Assembly: GCA_905116865.2 (NCBI GenBank)
Contig: CAJHNH020008533.1
Span: 62,001-126,000, forward strand
Direction: 5' to 3'
Length of the DNA: 64,000 nucleotides
DNA from: Candidula unifasciata
Taxonomy: Eukaryota; Mollusca; Gastropoda; Stylommatophora; Geomitridae
The translations under genes and the position numbers were made by a program. Below, one piece after another: positions 11,751 through 22,389 of the stretch. The notes under the pieces are model-generated. The model made no database searches, was not told where the DNA came from, and saw nothing but the letters and a program-made list of their open reading frames with translations. Within the stretch, counting starts at the first letter, position 1. Every line of letters begins with the position of its first letter.

Positions 11751-11826
11751 GGTCTGCGTGGCAAAGTGGTCAGACGATTGCCTCGCACTCTAAAGGTCGT
11801 GAATTCGTTTCACGGCGGCGTCGTTC
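11751..11826 (+). mobile_element. tRNA-like SINE head
   Basis: GGTCTGCGTGGCAAAGTGG resembles a box A region, and GTGAATTCGTTTCACG resembles a decayed box B. The spacing resembles the other tRNA-like SINE heads in the window. The body downstream does not match SINE-A, B or C. Confidence 0.4.
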
Positions 11827-12286
11827 AATTGACGTGTGTAATTTTTACGGAGATCGCATGGAATCGTCGCCGGAGCTAAGAAGGTCGTGCTCAGTTCGAC
11901 GCTTCAACAGGAAGCTAGCCGTTCTGTGGAGAGAGACTGAATCATACGGGATAAAACCCGATGCAATGAAGTCGATCCTCTCAACTTTTTTAACTTATCT
12001 ATCTACACCTCTTCGCGGTCATCTAATAAGCAGATTCCCTACCGGTGAAAAGAAAGGGGGGGGGAAACGAGGGGGTGGGGGGGGGGTTGCAACGTTTAAA
12101 AGTTTGCAGTTTAAAAGAAAACCGAATCTGTAAAACGTCTGTGCATGCAACGCTTAAGTCTGAGAAGAAGGACAAAGTGCAGAAGTGGATGAACAAAAAC
12201 GACTTTCTGTCGGAGTGAACAACCGGTGAGAGCTATAAAAATGTGGATTTCCTAAGTCAGTTTATTGGTGTCAATGCTTCCTGACG
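11827..12286. other. unannotated sequence with G-rich tract
   Basis: A G-rich purine tract is at about 12055-12088. A 99-codon frame (11834-12133) spans that tract and has no recognised domain. Confidence 0.4.
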
Positions 12287-12519
12287 GTCGGCTCTGTGGC
12301 TAAGTCGATGCGAACGCTTCGTAATGCCGGGATACCGGGTTCGATCCCAGCTGCAGGCCATGCGCCTTGTGATGGTTTCAACAGTGTTATCAAGAAAGCC
12401 GACAGTCCAGAAAGCAATGGCAAACAACTGGACTTAAATTGCTTAGAAAAACCACACAACAGCCAGGGTTGTTGGGGTTGGCTCTGCAACGTCCTGCAAA
12501 GGATACGCAACTAACTTCG
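12287..12519 (+). mobile_element. SINE-A, full length, with TSD
   Basis: Begins GTCGGCTCTGTGGCTAAG, has box B at GGTTCGATCCC and ends GCAACTAAC. Flanked by GCTTCCTGACG (12276-12286) and GCTTCCTAACG (12520-12530), an 11-bp target-site duplication with one mismatch. The tRNA-derived head provides an internal RNA polymerase III promoter; the tail is presumably recognised by a LINE in trans. Confidence 0.9.
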
Positions 12520-12992
12520 GCTTCCTAACGAATGATGCTATTGTTTACCTCCGGTACACATTACTCTTTCCAGTTCACCGATTACATCGGCAGCTCCAGA
12601 CATCGATGCCAAGTTTTGACGAAAATTAATTTTACCCGTCAAACCGTCTGCCAGTTTTGACCTATTGTTGCCATCTCGGTCCAACTTTACGAGCGATGCA
12701 ACCAAGTGCAATGTGAATGTCCGGCTATAAATTTGATCAAGCGCCTTATAAAGTTACGAGTATTTGAAGACATTACGTGATCCCTCTGGGAACTATTGTG
12801 GTGTCTGTTAGCAAAAAAAAAAAAAAAAAAAACGAAAATATGTATATGAAATGTTAGCAACTTCAGCCTTATCAAAGTGTAAATGTGTTGTACTCACGCA
12901 CACCCACACGCACGCATACACGCATATTCGCGCACGCACACATAAAAACACACACAACAATGTTACTGTAAGATGCATTTGACACAATACAG
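12520..12992. other. unannotated sequence with simple repeats
   Basis: An A-run lies at about 12812-12831 and CA/CG-rich simple sequence at about 12895-12955. No gene recognised. Confidence 0.45.
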
Positions 12993-13390
12993 TTGAGGTT
13001 TAAGGTTTAGGTTTATACAACGGATCAACATCACGGCCCAAGGGTAATAAGACAAGAGTGCTTCGTTCTACTTCTAACTAGAGTCTGAGTCCCAGCCAAA
13101 AGAACGAAACTCCCGTATTACCGGCCAGGGTCCTGGACTACTTTAGGTAGATTTTAAACTCCAAATTTCGCCCGGACAGCACCGTTAGGTTACTCTTTTC
13201 GATTTCCAACTGCCATAGGATTTTATTTTAAATCCGCAACTATACACACGGGCGTCCGGTCTTACTACCCAGAAACCAGATTAAATTATTAAAAGGCTAC
13301 GTCAACAAAATCCCAGCCTTTACCTGGGCTTGAACCCGGGACCTCCAGCACTCGAAGCAGACGCCATTCCTCGAGACCACGCAGCTCCCA
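12993..13390 (-). mobile_element. SINE-C copy, near full length
   Basis: On the minus strand it runs from a head with CTCGAGGAATGGCG and the box-B-like GGGTTCAAGCCC through the body to CGTGATGTTGATCC. It matches 44246-44577 and 63201-63590 across the body. An internal TA-rich segment is specific to this copy. No clear TSD. Confidence 0.75.
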
Positions 13391-13639
13391 CCATACCTTG
13401 AATAATGTCAGCTATAAATTGCACTGTCAATTATATCTTGTCAAATTCGAAAATGTGACTGGCTCTAAATTTTTAGAAAAAGACGAGGTCAAGATCACCC
13501 CATATTTTATTGGTCGTGATATATAAAATTGAAGATGAATTTTGTAAAGATAATATAATTTTGGGGGTCTGTTTTCTGTGCATCTAAAGGCAGAACTTTT
13601 GAAAAAGAAGTATTTACTGCAATCAATAAGTACATCAAG

Positions 13640-14262
13640 GCATTAAACAGGCATCTGAGTTTAAATATCTGGGAACTACATTTACCGAAGAAGGGAAATT
13701 GGATAAAAAAAATTGACATTAGATGCAGTAAAGCAAACCAAGTATTGGGACAGCTAGCCCCTCTCTTACAGCATAAGACAATCCCAATCAGCACAAAGAG
13801 ACATCTTATTCAAACCATATTTATTCCAACTCTGTGCTACCAGTGCCAGACATGATCACTCACAACAAACCATAAAAGAAAATTAGTAACCATGGAAATG
13901 AGATGTCTGAGAAGGGCTGTAGGAGTGACCATAAGAGATAAGATCAGGAATGAGATCATAAGAGAACAAGTCGGCAGAGAGCCAATTGTGGATTACATAC
14001 AAAGACTGCAAGTGAAATGGTTCGCCCACCTAGAGAGAATGCCTTGTGACACTATACCATACAAAGCATACATGGAAAGAGAAGAAGGACGTAGAGCACT
14101 TTGTAGACCAAGAACAAGATGGAAGGATAACATCAGAGAAACTCTACAACAGCACGATGTGCCTATGATCGAGGCCAGAAGAGCTAGAAACAGAACCTTA
14201 TATCTCCCTCGAAACCCACAGCGGTAAAAGAGGAAGTGAAGAAGAAGAAGAAGAATAAGTAC
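13640..14262 (+). mobile_element. LINE fragment, RT C-terminus to (GAA)n 3' end
   Basis: Translates to SEFKYLGTTFTEEGKLDKK, then after a frameshift in an A-run KRHLIQTIFIPTLCYQCQT and stop. The frame 13892-14227 gives MEMRCLRRAVGVTIRDKIRN, QVKWFAHLERM and ALCRPRTRWKDNIRE. It ends with GAAGAAGAAGAAGAA. This is one of the longest LINE pieces in the window. The RT catalytic YxDD region lies upstream and is absent. At least two inactivating lesions are visible. Confidence 0.85.
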
Positions 14263-14910
14263 ATCACAAATAAGAAAAAAAAGTTTAGAATCTCCAACCA
14301 AACATCATTACGAGCACATAATTGTTTATTTTCACAGCGAAATAGGCGTGAGCATTAGTTGTAATGTGTGCACGATGAAACTCCCATACCCTTACTGAAA
14401 GATCTCCAGTGGTCATCAAAAATTAAATAACATCCGGTAGATAGGATTACGAAAGCAGATCAGCAAAAGGTTAGCTGCAAAAACAATCTGGGAAATGAAA
14501 AACATTTTAAAATAAATAAATAAACAGGAAAGAATCCCCTACGACGTTGCTTCAAAACAATATTAAGGTATAAGTTAGATTGTTTCTGCTCTCTAATGTC
14601 AGCTTCAATGATGGTTTGTTTCTGTCTTCTATTAACGCCAGGGAAATAAAGAAGTGCATGTAAACTCCTGTTTTATAGATGAAGGCCTTGCATTAATTTT
14701 AAAACTTAGGCGTAGACAGTTTTGTGATTTCTAACATTGTATGAAGATTTTCGCTGCACTGTGCTAAATGAGTTCATGAAGTTAACCATCATCAAAAACA
14801 TATTTCACGGAATGGTCTTCAGGGTAGTGCCCTTTGTAACAAATAACCTGTGATATCAATGTTCCTTGTTTCGCCTCTCGACATAGTAATCAAAACGTAT
14901 ATACCATAAG
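14263..14910. other. unannotated AT-rich sequence
   Basis: No gene or element recognised. Confidence 0.45.
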
Positions 14911-15143
14911 GTCAGCGTCTGTGGCTTAGGCGTTGCGAACGAGCTTCGTAATGCTAGGGTGCCGAGTTCGATCCCTGCTGCGGACGATTTGTCTTGGGTT
15001 GGATTCGACATCGGTACCGAGAGCAGACCGTTCAGTTAGCAATGGCAAACTACTGAACGTAAAATTGCCTAGAAAAACAACATCTGCTAAAAAATGCTAG
15101 GGTTGGTTCGGCAACGTCCTGTAAAGGATACGCAACTAACTTT
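14911..15143 (+). mobile_element. SINE-A copy
   Basis: Begins GTCAGCGTCTGTGGCTTAG, with box B at GAGTTCGATCCC, the conserved AGCAATGGCAAACTACTG block and the end GCAACTAAC. A short TATACCAT occurs on both sides and may be a trimmed TSD. Confidence 0.85.
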
Positions 15144-15586
15144 TTATACCATTACACCTCTTAACCATAGAACATATGTGCAGTTTAGATAAGCTGAACC
15201 AAGGTTACATACTATATCTAATATGTACAAGCATTGAACGACTCCATTCAGTTATCCGATAAGTATTTTATCTCCTGTCAGGGCAATGTATTCACACACG
15301 GAGTTTTTGAATTTGTCAATACAACAGAAAGTTTCTAAGCAGTAACCTAGTCTACTATGTAGTCATGCGTGCTGGATTTGTCATTAAACTTTCATCTGCT
15401 TCTTTGGGCAGCTAATAGGTCATCCTTGGTTCCTGGAGTGTGGGTCTGTTGGGTGTATGCAAAGAGTGTCTCGGTAAGAGGTTACAAGAACTGTTTTTGT
15501 AAATAATGTTCAGACAAGATGGATTATTTTATTTCTGTTATTGGTAAGTACGTCATATTAAATGTACGTTTGGGGCCGATTTGTTT

Positions 15587-15634
<48 letters not shown>

Positions 15635-16178
15635 CTTATCTGAAAGATCTCAGTTATACATGGCATTTCATCGTGGTGTCAAACTTGATCATTCAGAAAA
15701 GTGAATGATCAAATATGTGAATAATTATCAATGTTACATTTTCTCTACTTATTGTAAGTGGTTTCAGGTTTGGAACACACAATCACACCTCAGCAGATTT
15801 TACAATCTTAACTACACGGTTTCACATTAGAATGAATGTAAATACTGAGAATGAGGTGCTACAATGGCTTACACTCACACATAATGAGATAAAGCTGACA
15901 GAATGGGCCTTATTCTATGTCCTTTTGTATTGTAGTTGTAACAGCCATTAAACACTCATACACCAACACTGCTGTTAAGATTATGAAAGGACAAACAGAT
16001 ATCATTCTACATCATTTGGTGTAGCGAACATAACCGACATCTGGGGAGAAGTTCAATACTAGCTGTATCCTGAAATATTCCCGCATTTATTCATTTCAGT
16101 TAAAACTATGTGTAAGTATATTTCCCGCTAAAAATTTGTGAGCATAAGTCAGAGGTGTGAAGGGAAAATATAACTGTT
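15144..16178. other. unannotated sequence with (TA)n(CA)n microsatellite
   Basis: (TA)n followed by about 16 CA units lies at 15587-15632. No gene recognised. Confidence 0.5.
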
Positions 16179-16360
16179 ACTTGGGTACATAACTTGGGTA
16201 CATAACTTGGGTACATAACTTGGGTACATAACTTGGGTACATAACTTGGGTACATAACTTGGGTACATAGCTTGGGTACATAGCTTGGGTACATAGCTTG
16301 GGTACATAGCTTGGGTACATAGCTTGGGTACATAGCTTGGGTACATAACTTGGGTACATA
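16179..16360. repeat. 13-bp minisatellite, 14 copies
   Basis: The unit ACTTGGGTACATA is repeated exactly 14 times (182 bp). A run of central units carries A-to-G (AGCTTGGG) and the outer units do not. Because 13 is not divisible by 3, all minus-strand frames read the same peptide permutations (MYPSYVPKLCTQ); these are artefacts. The array ends where the TSD of the next SINE starts. Confidence 0.98.
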
Positions 16361-16371
16361 TACTGACATTT

Positions 16372-16652
16372 CGGAGCCGCCGTGGTCTAGCGGCTAGACG
16401 CTCGCCTGCGGACTGGAAGGTCGTGGATTCGGATCCTGAAAGGGGCAGAACTTTATTTTTTTCAAAAATGACCTCGGCTCGCAGGTCGACCCTGCTTGAG
16501 TGGATACCAGGTACAGTCCTGGGAAGTTGAGGCGGCCGGCGTGATTCTAAAGACATCACCCACCAAGTGCCGTTTGGTCTATAAAATATAGGTCTAGCTC
16601 TATGTACCAAATATGTCTGAAGGCGCGGGAAAGGGTCCTTTACTTTACTCTT
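16372..16652 (+). mobile_element. SINE-B, full length, 13-bp TSD
   Basis: The tRNA-like head contains CGTGGTCTAGCGGCTAGACG and box B GTGGATTCGGATCC. The body contains AGGTCGACC, GGCGGCCGGCGTGAT and GGTCTATAAAATATAGG, and it ends TTTACTTTACTCTT. Perfectly flanked by TATACTGACATTT (16359-16371 and 16653-16665). Best reference copy of SINE-B in the window. Confidence 0.92.
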
Positions 16653-16792
16653 TATACTGACATTTAACACATTCCTGAAAATGGGAATTATTGTTAGCTA
16701 GTTCTTACTTAAAACTGAACCTGTTTATTTATCACACGATCGTGTCTGTTCATAATCTGTGGCCTGCAACTGCGTGTACCAGTTCATAGTGC

Positions 16793-16955
16793 CGTGAAAA
16801 AAGGCCTTAATCTTCTCACGCTGTCTTTCGCTGTCTCTTCTTCCACAGATCTTTCCAGTGGTCACAACATGTTCCAGTTTCCATCTTCTCAAAACATGAC
16901 GCTATCTCTTTCTAATGTTTGTAAAAAGTTGTGTTTTTTCCAACCCTCGACTTTT
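16793..16955 (-). mobile_element. LINE 3' tail fragment
   Basis: The minus strand gives KTQLFTNIRKR, stop, RHVLRRWKLEHVVTTGKICG and RRDSERQREKI. This is the NIRKRQxxFxGHVMRREKLEHLVTTGKxxGKRxRGRQREKxLD module, with one stop codon. Confidence 0.7.
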
Positions 16956-17112
16956 TCACAACAATTTTGGCGGCTCTTTTCGGCTGTCCAAGGCCTTTAC
17001 CTGTTTATTATGCACGTTTTACATGCCTAAACTATTTAATTTAAGCCGAACTGGGAGACTAAACCATGGTCAAAAATCCTTCTCGAACCTCTGAGCATGA
17101 CTTTCACGCCGG

Positions 17113-17376
17113 GAATGCCACCGTGGTGTAGTGCCTAGACGCTCGCCTGTGGATCGGAAGGTCGTGGTTTCGGATCCTGACGGAATCTGACGTCCCCTCC
17201 CCTCCAGGTTGACCCAGCTTTGAGTGGGTACCAGGTATAGTCCTAGGGGGAAAAAAAAGCGGCCAGCGTGATACTGACCACATCACCCACCTGGTGCAGA
17301 TTGGTTGGCCTATAAAATATAGGTCTAGCCCTATATTCCCAATAAACATGAAGGCATGGAAAAAAGTCTTCTAATT
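17113..17376 (+). mobile_element. SINE-B copy
   Basis: Head GCCACCGTGGTGTAGTGCCTAG..., box B GTGGTTTCGGATCC, body with GGCCAGCGTGATACTGACC and CCTATAAAATATAGG. The 3' end is slightly degraded. No convincing TSD. Confidence 0.85.
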
Positions 17377-17479
17377 TGTTACTTTCATCAGGCCGGTAGA
17401 CATGGGAGTTAGATACTGCATTTTGACGGCTCCACAAAAACAACAACAACAACAAAACAGAAAAAGTAAGTACAGCATA

Positions 17480-17664
17480 AACAATGATCTTGGCTGCCAG
17501 GTCGACACAGACTAAAACGTGTACCAGTTAATGTCCAAGGAAGTAAAGGCGCCCGGTGGGATTTTGACCGCATCACCCAAAAAGTGCCGACCGCAGTGTA
17601 AAATAAAATAATCAGTCTAGTATTATATGTCCTATGCATCACTGGCATTAAAAAAAAAAGAGCC
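17480..17664 (+). mobile_element. SINE-B fragment lacking the head
   Basis: Begins in the body (CAATGATCTTGGCTGCCAGG) and includes GGCGCCCGGTGGGATTTTGACC and CATCACCC. It lies directly before the TSD of the next, oppositely oriented SINE-B. Confidence 0.65.
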
Positions 17665-17678
17665 CCTTACTTACTGTA

Positions 17679-17936
17679 AACGCTTTTCCACGCCTTTAGG
17701 CGTATAGGCCACACAGTGCTAGACCTAAATGTTGTAGACCAATCGGTACAAAATGGCTGATGGAGTCAGCCTTAACGCCGGCCGCCTTTACTTCCCAGGG
17801 CTGCACCCGGTACCTACTGAGGTCGACCTGGGAGCCAAGGTCGTTTTTGAAAAAAAAAGTCCGGCTCCGTAAGGAAGCGAACCCACGACCTTCCGATCCG
17901 CAGGCGAGCGCCTAACCGCTCCGTTACAGCGACTCG
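17679..17936 (-). mobile_element. SINE-B copy with 14-bp TSD
   Basis: Reverse orientation of SINE-B: box B appears as GGAAGCGAACCCACG, and the head ends near CGCTCCGTTACAGCG. Perfect flanking duplication CCTTACTTACTGTA at 17665-17678 and 17937-17950. Confidence 0.9.
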
Positions 17937-18246
17937 CCTTACTTACTGTAGAGTACACAATTCCTCTTCTACACACTCACAGCCTGTGGCAGAGAGCAGA
18001 AACAATCGCTAACAAGCATCCCCCTTGTGCATAGCTTGTCACGGACAGTGACAGAATGTGTGTTTACACACTAAGAAGATGAATGTTGTATGGAGAGTTA
18101 GATAGATCATCTGTCACAGATTTCCCAGGGTGATTCGTCCGTTGTCTGGAGTGAGTCGTGCAGTGAATCAATCGCAAAAAACAGGGCGAAAAAAAGGCAG
18201 AACACTTGCATGCCGGTCCGAATGTTTTGTATTCGAATCTGCAAAA
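17937..18246. other. unannotated sequence
   Basis: Nothing recognised beyond the SINE-B TSD at its left edge. Confidence 0.4.
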
Positions 18247-18381
18247 GATCCGGCTGTATATGCGTGTGGATGTGATCCGGCTGTATATACGTGTGGATGT
18301 GATCCGGCTGTATATGCGTGTGGATGTGATCCGGCTGTATATGCGTGTGGATGTGATCCGGCTGTATATGCGTGTGGATGT
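18247..18381. repeat. 27-bp minisatellite, 5 copies
   Basis: The unit GATCCGGCTGTATATGCGTG + TGGATGT is repeated exactly five times; one copy has G-to-A in TATATACG. The length is a multiple of 3, so several frames stay open and show fake 9-residue peptide repeats. It lies next to Repeat E copy 2. Confidence 0.97.
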
Positions 18382-18385
18382 GCAG

Positions 18386-18585
18386 AGTGGATACCAACCC
18401 CCTCCCCAACAACCCTCACTAGGTACTAGAGTCACATTCCAAACCACGAGTTTTGGCGCAATTATTATTTCTTAACTAACATAATTGGCACAAAGAAACC
18501 AGACCACAGTTCTAACCGATACTGCTGGCAGTAGGTTGAACGTGATCAATTTTGTACGTGTGCGTTGTTTTTCAAAAATGGATGG
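18386..18585 (+). repeat. Repeat E copy 2 (unclassified)
   Basis: Aligns by eye with 11103-11305 over its whole length, including CCCAACAACC, GGTACTAGAGT and GACCACAGTT. Truncated on the right by, or fused to, a SINE-B body fragment. Confidence 0.6.
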
Positions 18586-18589
18586 ATTT

Positions 18590-18755
18590 TCTTTTAAAAA
18601 CTGACCTTAGCTGCAAGGTCGACCTAGCCAAATGGGTTACAAGTAATGTCCTTGGAAATAAAAGGGGCAGGTCTCATGCTGACAGCATCATCCACCAATT
18701 GTCTATTAGTCTATAAAAAAAAGTATCTAGCATCATATACCTCGTGCGTCACTGG
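18590..18755 (+). mobile_element. SINE-B fragment lacking the head
   Basis: Body only: CTGACCTTAGCTGCAAGGTCG, CATGCTGACAGCATCATCC and TTAGTCTATAAAAAAAAG. Strongly degraded. Confidence 0.55.
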
Positions 18756-19054
18756 TGTCAACAGTTCCCTGTTTGTCTTTTCTCTAATTAAAAAAAAAAA
18801 ATTACTTGCAATCAATAGAACGTAATACTAAGCTGATTACCTATACAAGAAAACGATTGTACTAACACATCCATCTTTCCAAACAGATGGTCTCTAGCCC
18901 TTTTCAGTATAACGCAAGGACCCACCCCCTTTCCCCACCCGGTAATCCCCAACTTAACAAAATGCAGTTAAAAAAAAGAGCAGACCACAAAAGACATATC
19001 CCATGTACTGTTATCAAGAACTTGTATAACAACATGAATGTAATTCAAAGTGCG

Positions 19055-19241
19055 TGCGCACGCACGCACACACACACACACACGCACACACACACACACA
19101 CACACACGTGCACGCACGCACGCACTCACACACACGTGCACGCACGCACACACACACGTGCACGCACGCACACGCACACGCACGCACACACGCACGCACG
19201 CACGCACGCACACACACGCACACACACACACACACACACAC
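19055..19241. repeat. (CA)n/(CGCA)n microsatellite
   Basis: About 190 bp of alternating purine-pyrimidine CA and CGCA units with occasional GTGCACGCA blocks. Such sequence can adopt Z-DNA. ORFs across it are artefacts. Confidence 0.95.
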
Positions 19242-19624
19242 AAAACCGTAACAAACAACTGGTAATTTAGTGTCCAGATACCAGTGTGATGGTTGACGGC
19301 ATTGTATCTCGATGACACCTGATATTGTTGGCCACATGTTAGACAAGGCATAACGAAGATCACTCTCCAAGTCAAGCTGGCAGTGGTGTTTTCTTTTCAT
19401 GACTGTTAAAGCTTAAAAATCCGGATTATTACAAAATGAAAATGCACACAATTTCACCATTATTTGACACCCCTCTTGAAAATCCCCAAACCCCCTAGAG
19501 GGGAAATTATTCACCAATTTGTGTGCAAGAAACCAGTATGCTATTGGTGCAAACATTTTCCCACACAAAAACATAAATAATTTAAATCATCCCTTTATGA
19601 TATTAGTGCTTTTAGAGGTTCTGA
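19242..19624. other. unannotated sequence
   Basis: No gene or element recognised. Confidence 0.45.
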
Positions 19625-19892
19625 CTATTTACTAGGGCTGTACAGAATATTCGCTTCGTATTCGCTTCGGGGCCGAATAGTGGACCTAATAACTATTCCG
19701 TATTTGGCCGACTAGTTGCGGTCGGGCCGAATACGAATAGTGGTTACCTTACTCCCGATTCTGCATACACTGTGATGGACTGAAATAACACTCTTATTAA
19801 CACAATAGTTGTTGTTGTTGCCCAAGTCATTCGTAGCGGTGGAAACTGCGACCCGGTTGCGTGGTACAAACTGCATAAAATGCCAATCGCAG

Positions 19893-19925
19893 TGTGTGTG
19901 AGTGTGTGTGAGTGTGTGTGTGTGA

Positions 19926-20006
<81 letters not shown>
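19893..20006. repeat. (TG)n(AG)n microsatellite inside the MITE
   Basis: TG/AG-TG units run into a pure AG tract of about 60 bp. Confidence 0.95.
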
Positions 20007-20009
<3 letters not shown>

Positions 20010-20114
20010 GTGCATTTTTCGTTCTTTCAGGGTGTCTTCGCCCAAATCAAATGTGAAGATTTTGCTAACGAGAATATTAAGGTGCGTTTAAATTACATCA
20101 AACGAACAACGATA

Positions 20115-20235
20115 GAAGATTCTTGACAGTCTTGTTGCATGGCATGAATGTGTGTCAGCACACGAACTGATACATGCTGCAGGAGATAGCAGATTGTGGA
20201 GAGGCATAATCGTCTATGCCAGTCGGCATGGCACC
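20115..20235 (+). mobile_element. LINE 3' tail fragment inside the MITE
   Basis: Translates to KILDSLVAWHECVSAHELIH and then DSRLWRGIIVYASRHGT. This matches the KxLDxL...xxxRDRxLWRxMIxxAxRHGT tail of the other LINE copies. Confidence 0.65.
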
Positions 20236-20399
20236 TGCTTATGATGATACACTATTCGTTTTCATATTCGTATTCGGTCGAATAGTTAGTCCCACTATTC
20301 GTATTCAGCCGAATAGTGAAAATCACTATTGGTTACAGCCCTACTATTTACTGAACATTTTCTGTAAGCATCTTATAATCACAGACACCACTATAATCT

Positions 20400-20867
20400 C
20401 AGTAACAACTACTCATAGTATTTGTAGTAGTATTAGTACTCGTAGTAACATTAGCATAGTCGTAGAAATAGTAGTAGTACTAGTGGTGTTCGTATTAGTA
20501 GTAGTTGTACTCGTGGTAGTAGTATATCTTATAATTATGGAAACTGTAATAATGTAGGTTATTTTAGGGATAACTTCTAATATTAGCTGTGAATGTGTAA
20601 AAATACTCCTTGTAGTATTAGAAGTCAAAGTAATAGTAGTACTATTAATACTTGTTTTAGCAGTAGTACTATTAGAACTCGTATAAGTGGTAGTACTAGT
20701 AGTAGTATTAGTAATACTAGCATTAGTAGTGGCAGTAGTAGTAGTAGTAATAGAATTAGTAGCATTAGCAGTAGTACTAGGAGAAGTAGTAGTAGTAGCA
20801 GCAGCAGTAGTAGTAGTCGTAGTAGTAATAGTAGTAGTAGCAGCAGCAGTAGTAGCAGCAGCAGCAG

Positions 20868-20960
<93 letters not shown>

Positions 20961-20982
20961 CAGTAGCAGTAGTAGTAGTAAA
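20400..20982. repeat. (AGT)n/(AGC)n trinucleotide tract
   Basis: Nearly 600 bp of interrupted AGT and AGC triplets, purest at 20860-20980. It opens long frames on both strands (poly-Ser, poly-Leu, poly-Val). No coding claim is made. Confidence 0.95.
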
Positions 20983-21715
20983 ACATAGAACAAAAAGAAA
21001 AAAGAAAAAAATGGATAATTAAAATAGATCAAATTCGACCCTCTTGAATATATAACCATATACGTTTTCAACGCCAGCAGGTCAGTATCTCCTGTCTCCT
21101 TCACTCTGCTACATCCAGACAATAAATCCACTTAGGTTTCTAAAGACTTAATGGCTCAGTGTATTTTAATCAGGAGAGCTGACACACATGCTGGCGTTTG
21201 GGAGATCAGATAAGACACACAGACAACAACACAGACCACAACACAGACAACAACACAGACAACAACACAGACAACAACACAGACAGACAACAACACAGAC
21301 AGACAACAACATTAAGAGCGCGTGCCGTATCGCTGCCTAACCCAGACGTTCAATAGAGAGGCAATAGCAGCTTGACTTTATCACGTGATTTCGGGGTGGG
21401 GTGGGGGGGGGGGTGGACTGGACATAAATAAAGGGCTGGGGGAGAGGGGGGAGGGGTGGATAGACTGCACGTCCTACATTTCGTGTAAACGACACAGCAC
21501 AATGATGATGATGACAACGACTACGATCACGACGACGACGACGACGAAGATGACAATGATGATGGTGATGATCTTCTTTCGTATAAGACTATACATTTTT
21601 TGAGTTTGAGTAAATGTATGTGTTCGTATAAGTAGGGGTGCAATGTATGTATCTGTATGAGCATGAGTGCATGTATGTATTTGTATGAGGGTATGTACTC
21701 TGCCTACCATTGTTC
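20983..21715. other. unannotated sequence with short tandem repeats
   Basis: ACAACAACACAGAC-type units repeat at about 21222-21311. A G-run is near 21400 and (GAC)n near 21528-21547. (ATGT)-rich sequence lies at 21610-21690. Confidence 0.5.
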
Positions 21716-21913
21716 TCAGTTCTTAACTGGCCACGCTGCCCCTTCTTGTTTCTCCCATCGCACACACATACATCTTGTCACAACATGTTGTAATTTTTGT
21801 TCTAGGACTGTGCATGTTTGACACTGATAGCACAAATGTGTTTCGAAAGGCGCATTTGTCAGCTGAATTGAAGATGACGATGTAGTGATACAAAATAGTT
21901 GTAAATCAGTCAT
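21716..21913 (-). mobile_element. LINE fragment, RT C-terminal region
   Basis: The minus-strand frame includes TNAPFETHLCYQCQTCTVLE and QHVVTRCMCVR. It corresponds to the KRALFxTIFxPTLCYQCQTWTL...LVxTEMRCLR module. Confidence 0.65.
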
Positions 21914-21954
21914 GCTGTTGCATAAATAGGCAGGACATGATTGAAGGCGTTAGT

Positions 21955-22165
21955 TGGTGTCTCTGGAGAAAGATCGAGCCAACTTGTCTGTCGGTGGGGC
22001 CACGGCATGTGGAAGACAGGCAATGGACCGAACTGGTATTCTCAACGCTCTGAGAGAGGTAGGACGAGTAGATGATTCAAGAAAGGAGGATGAATCGCCA
22101 GCATGTAAACCAATGCAAGAACTTCAGGAGGTCAGAAAAAGTATTGCTGAACATGAACACTAAAC
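21955..22165 (+). mobile_element. LINE fragment, RNase H end
   Basis: The frame contains DRANLSVGGATACGRQAMDR and TGILNALREVGRVDDS. It parallels the copy at 47066-47491 (EHADTLAGKAT...QADILNALREL), so it is the end of an RNase H domain (the ..AD..A.. Asp region) and the linker that follows. It sits in opposite orientation to its two LINE neighbours. Confidence 0.6.
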
Positions 22166-22389
22166 AGGTAGCCAAAGAAGAATAGTAAACTAACATAGAG
22201 TTGGCTGTGTCAGTTGCCAAAAGTTGAGGGATATACTGAAGATAGGATCCAAGCGCTTATGGATTTTTTTCTATGTGTGATAAAGATAATCGGTCAATTA
22301 ACTAAGTAACTAACTATCTACCACTAGTAAAACTTATATATTAACTTTTAGTAACTATTGACGACTGATCTTGATTGATAAGTGGATAA

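Larger units (their letters stand above)
19633..20343. mobile_element. hAT-like MITE with perfect 8-bp TSD
   Basis: Termini TAGGGCTGTA and TACAGCCCTA are exact inverted repeats. The element is flanked by CTATTTAC at 19625-19632 and 20344-20351. Subterminal regions on both sides are rich in CGAATA/TATTCG motifs (CGAATACGAATAG). No transposase ORF. The middle holds a (TG)n(AG)n microsatellite and a LINE tail, so the element has acted as a landing site or captured flanking DNA. The 8-bp duplication points to hAT, but the superfamily is not proven. Confidence 0.8.

Noticed and set aside
12287..12360. tRNA gene, from box-A/box-B-like sequence
   Set aside because: The cloverleaf is not intact and the same sequence recurs as the head of a dispersed SINE with TSDs. 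SINE-B and SINE-C heads are rejected for the same reason.
3241..14262. Functional reverse transcriptase
   Set aside because: Every LINE fragment in the window starts downstream of the YxDD catalytic box, is truncated, and most have frameshifts or stops.
16106..16670. 173-codon minus-strand frame with MYPSYVPKLCTQ repeats
   Set aside because: It joins a SINE-B read backwards to the 13-bp minisatellite; neither is coding.
20593..21131. Poly-Ser, poly-Val and poly-Leu frames
   Set aside because: AGT/AGC trinucleotide tract open on both strands.
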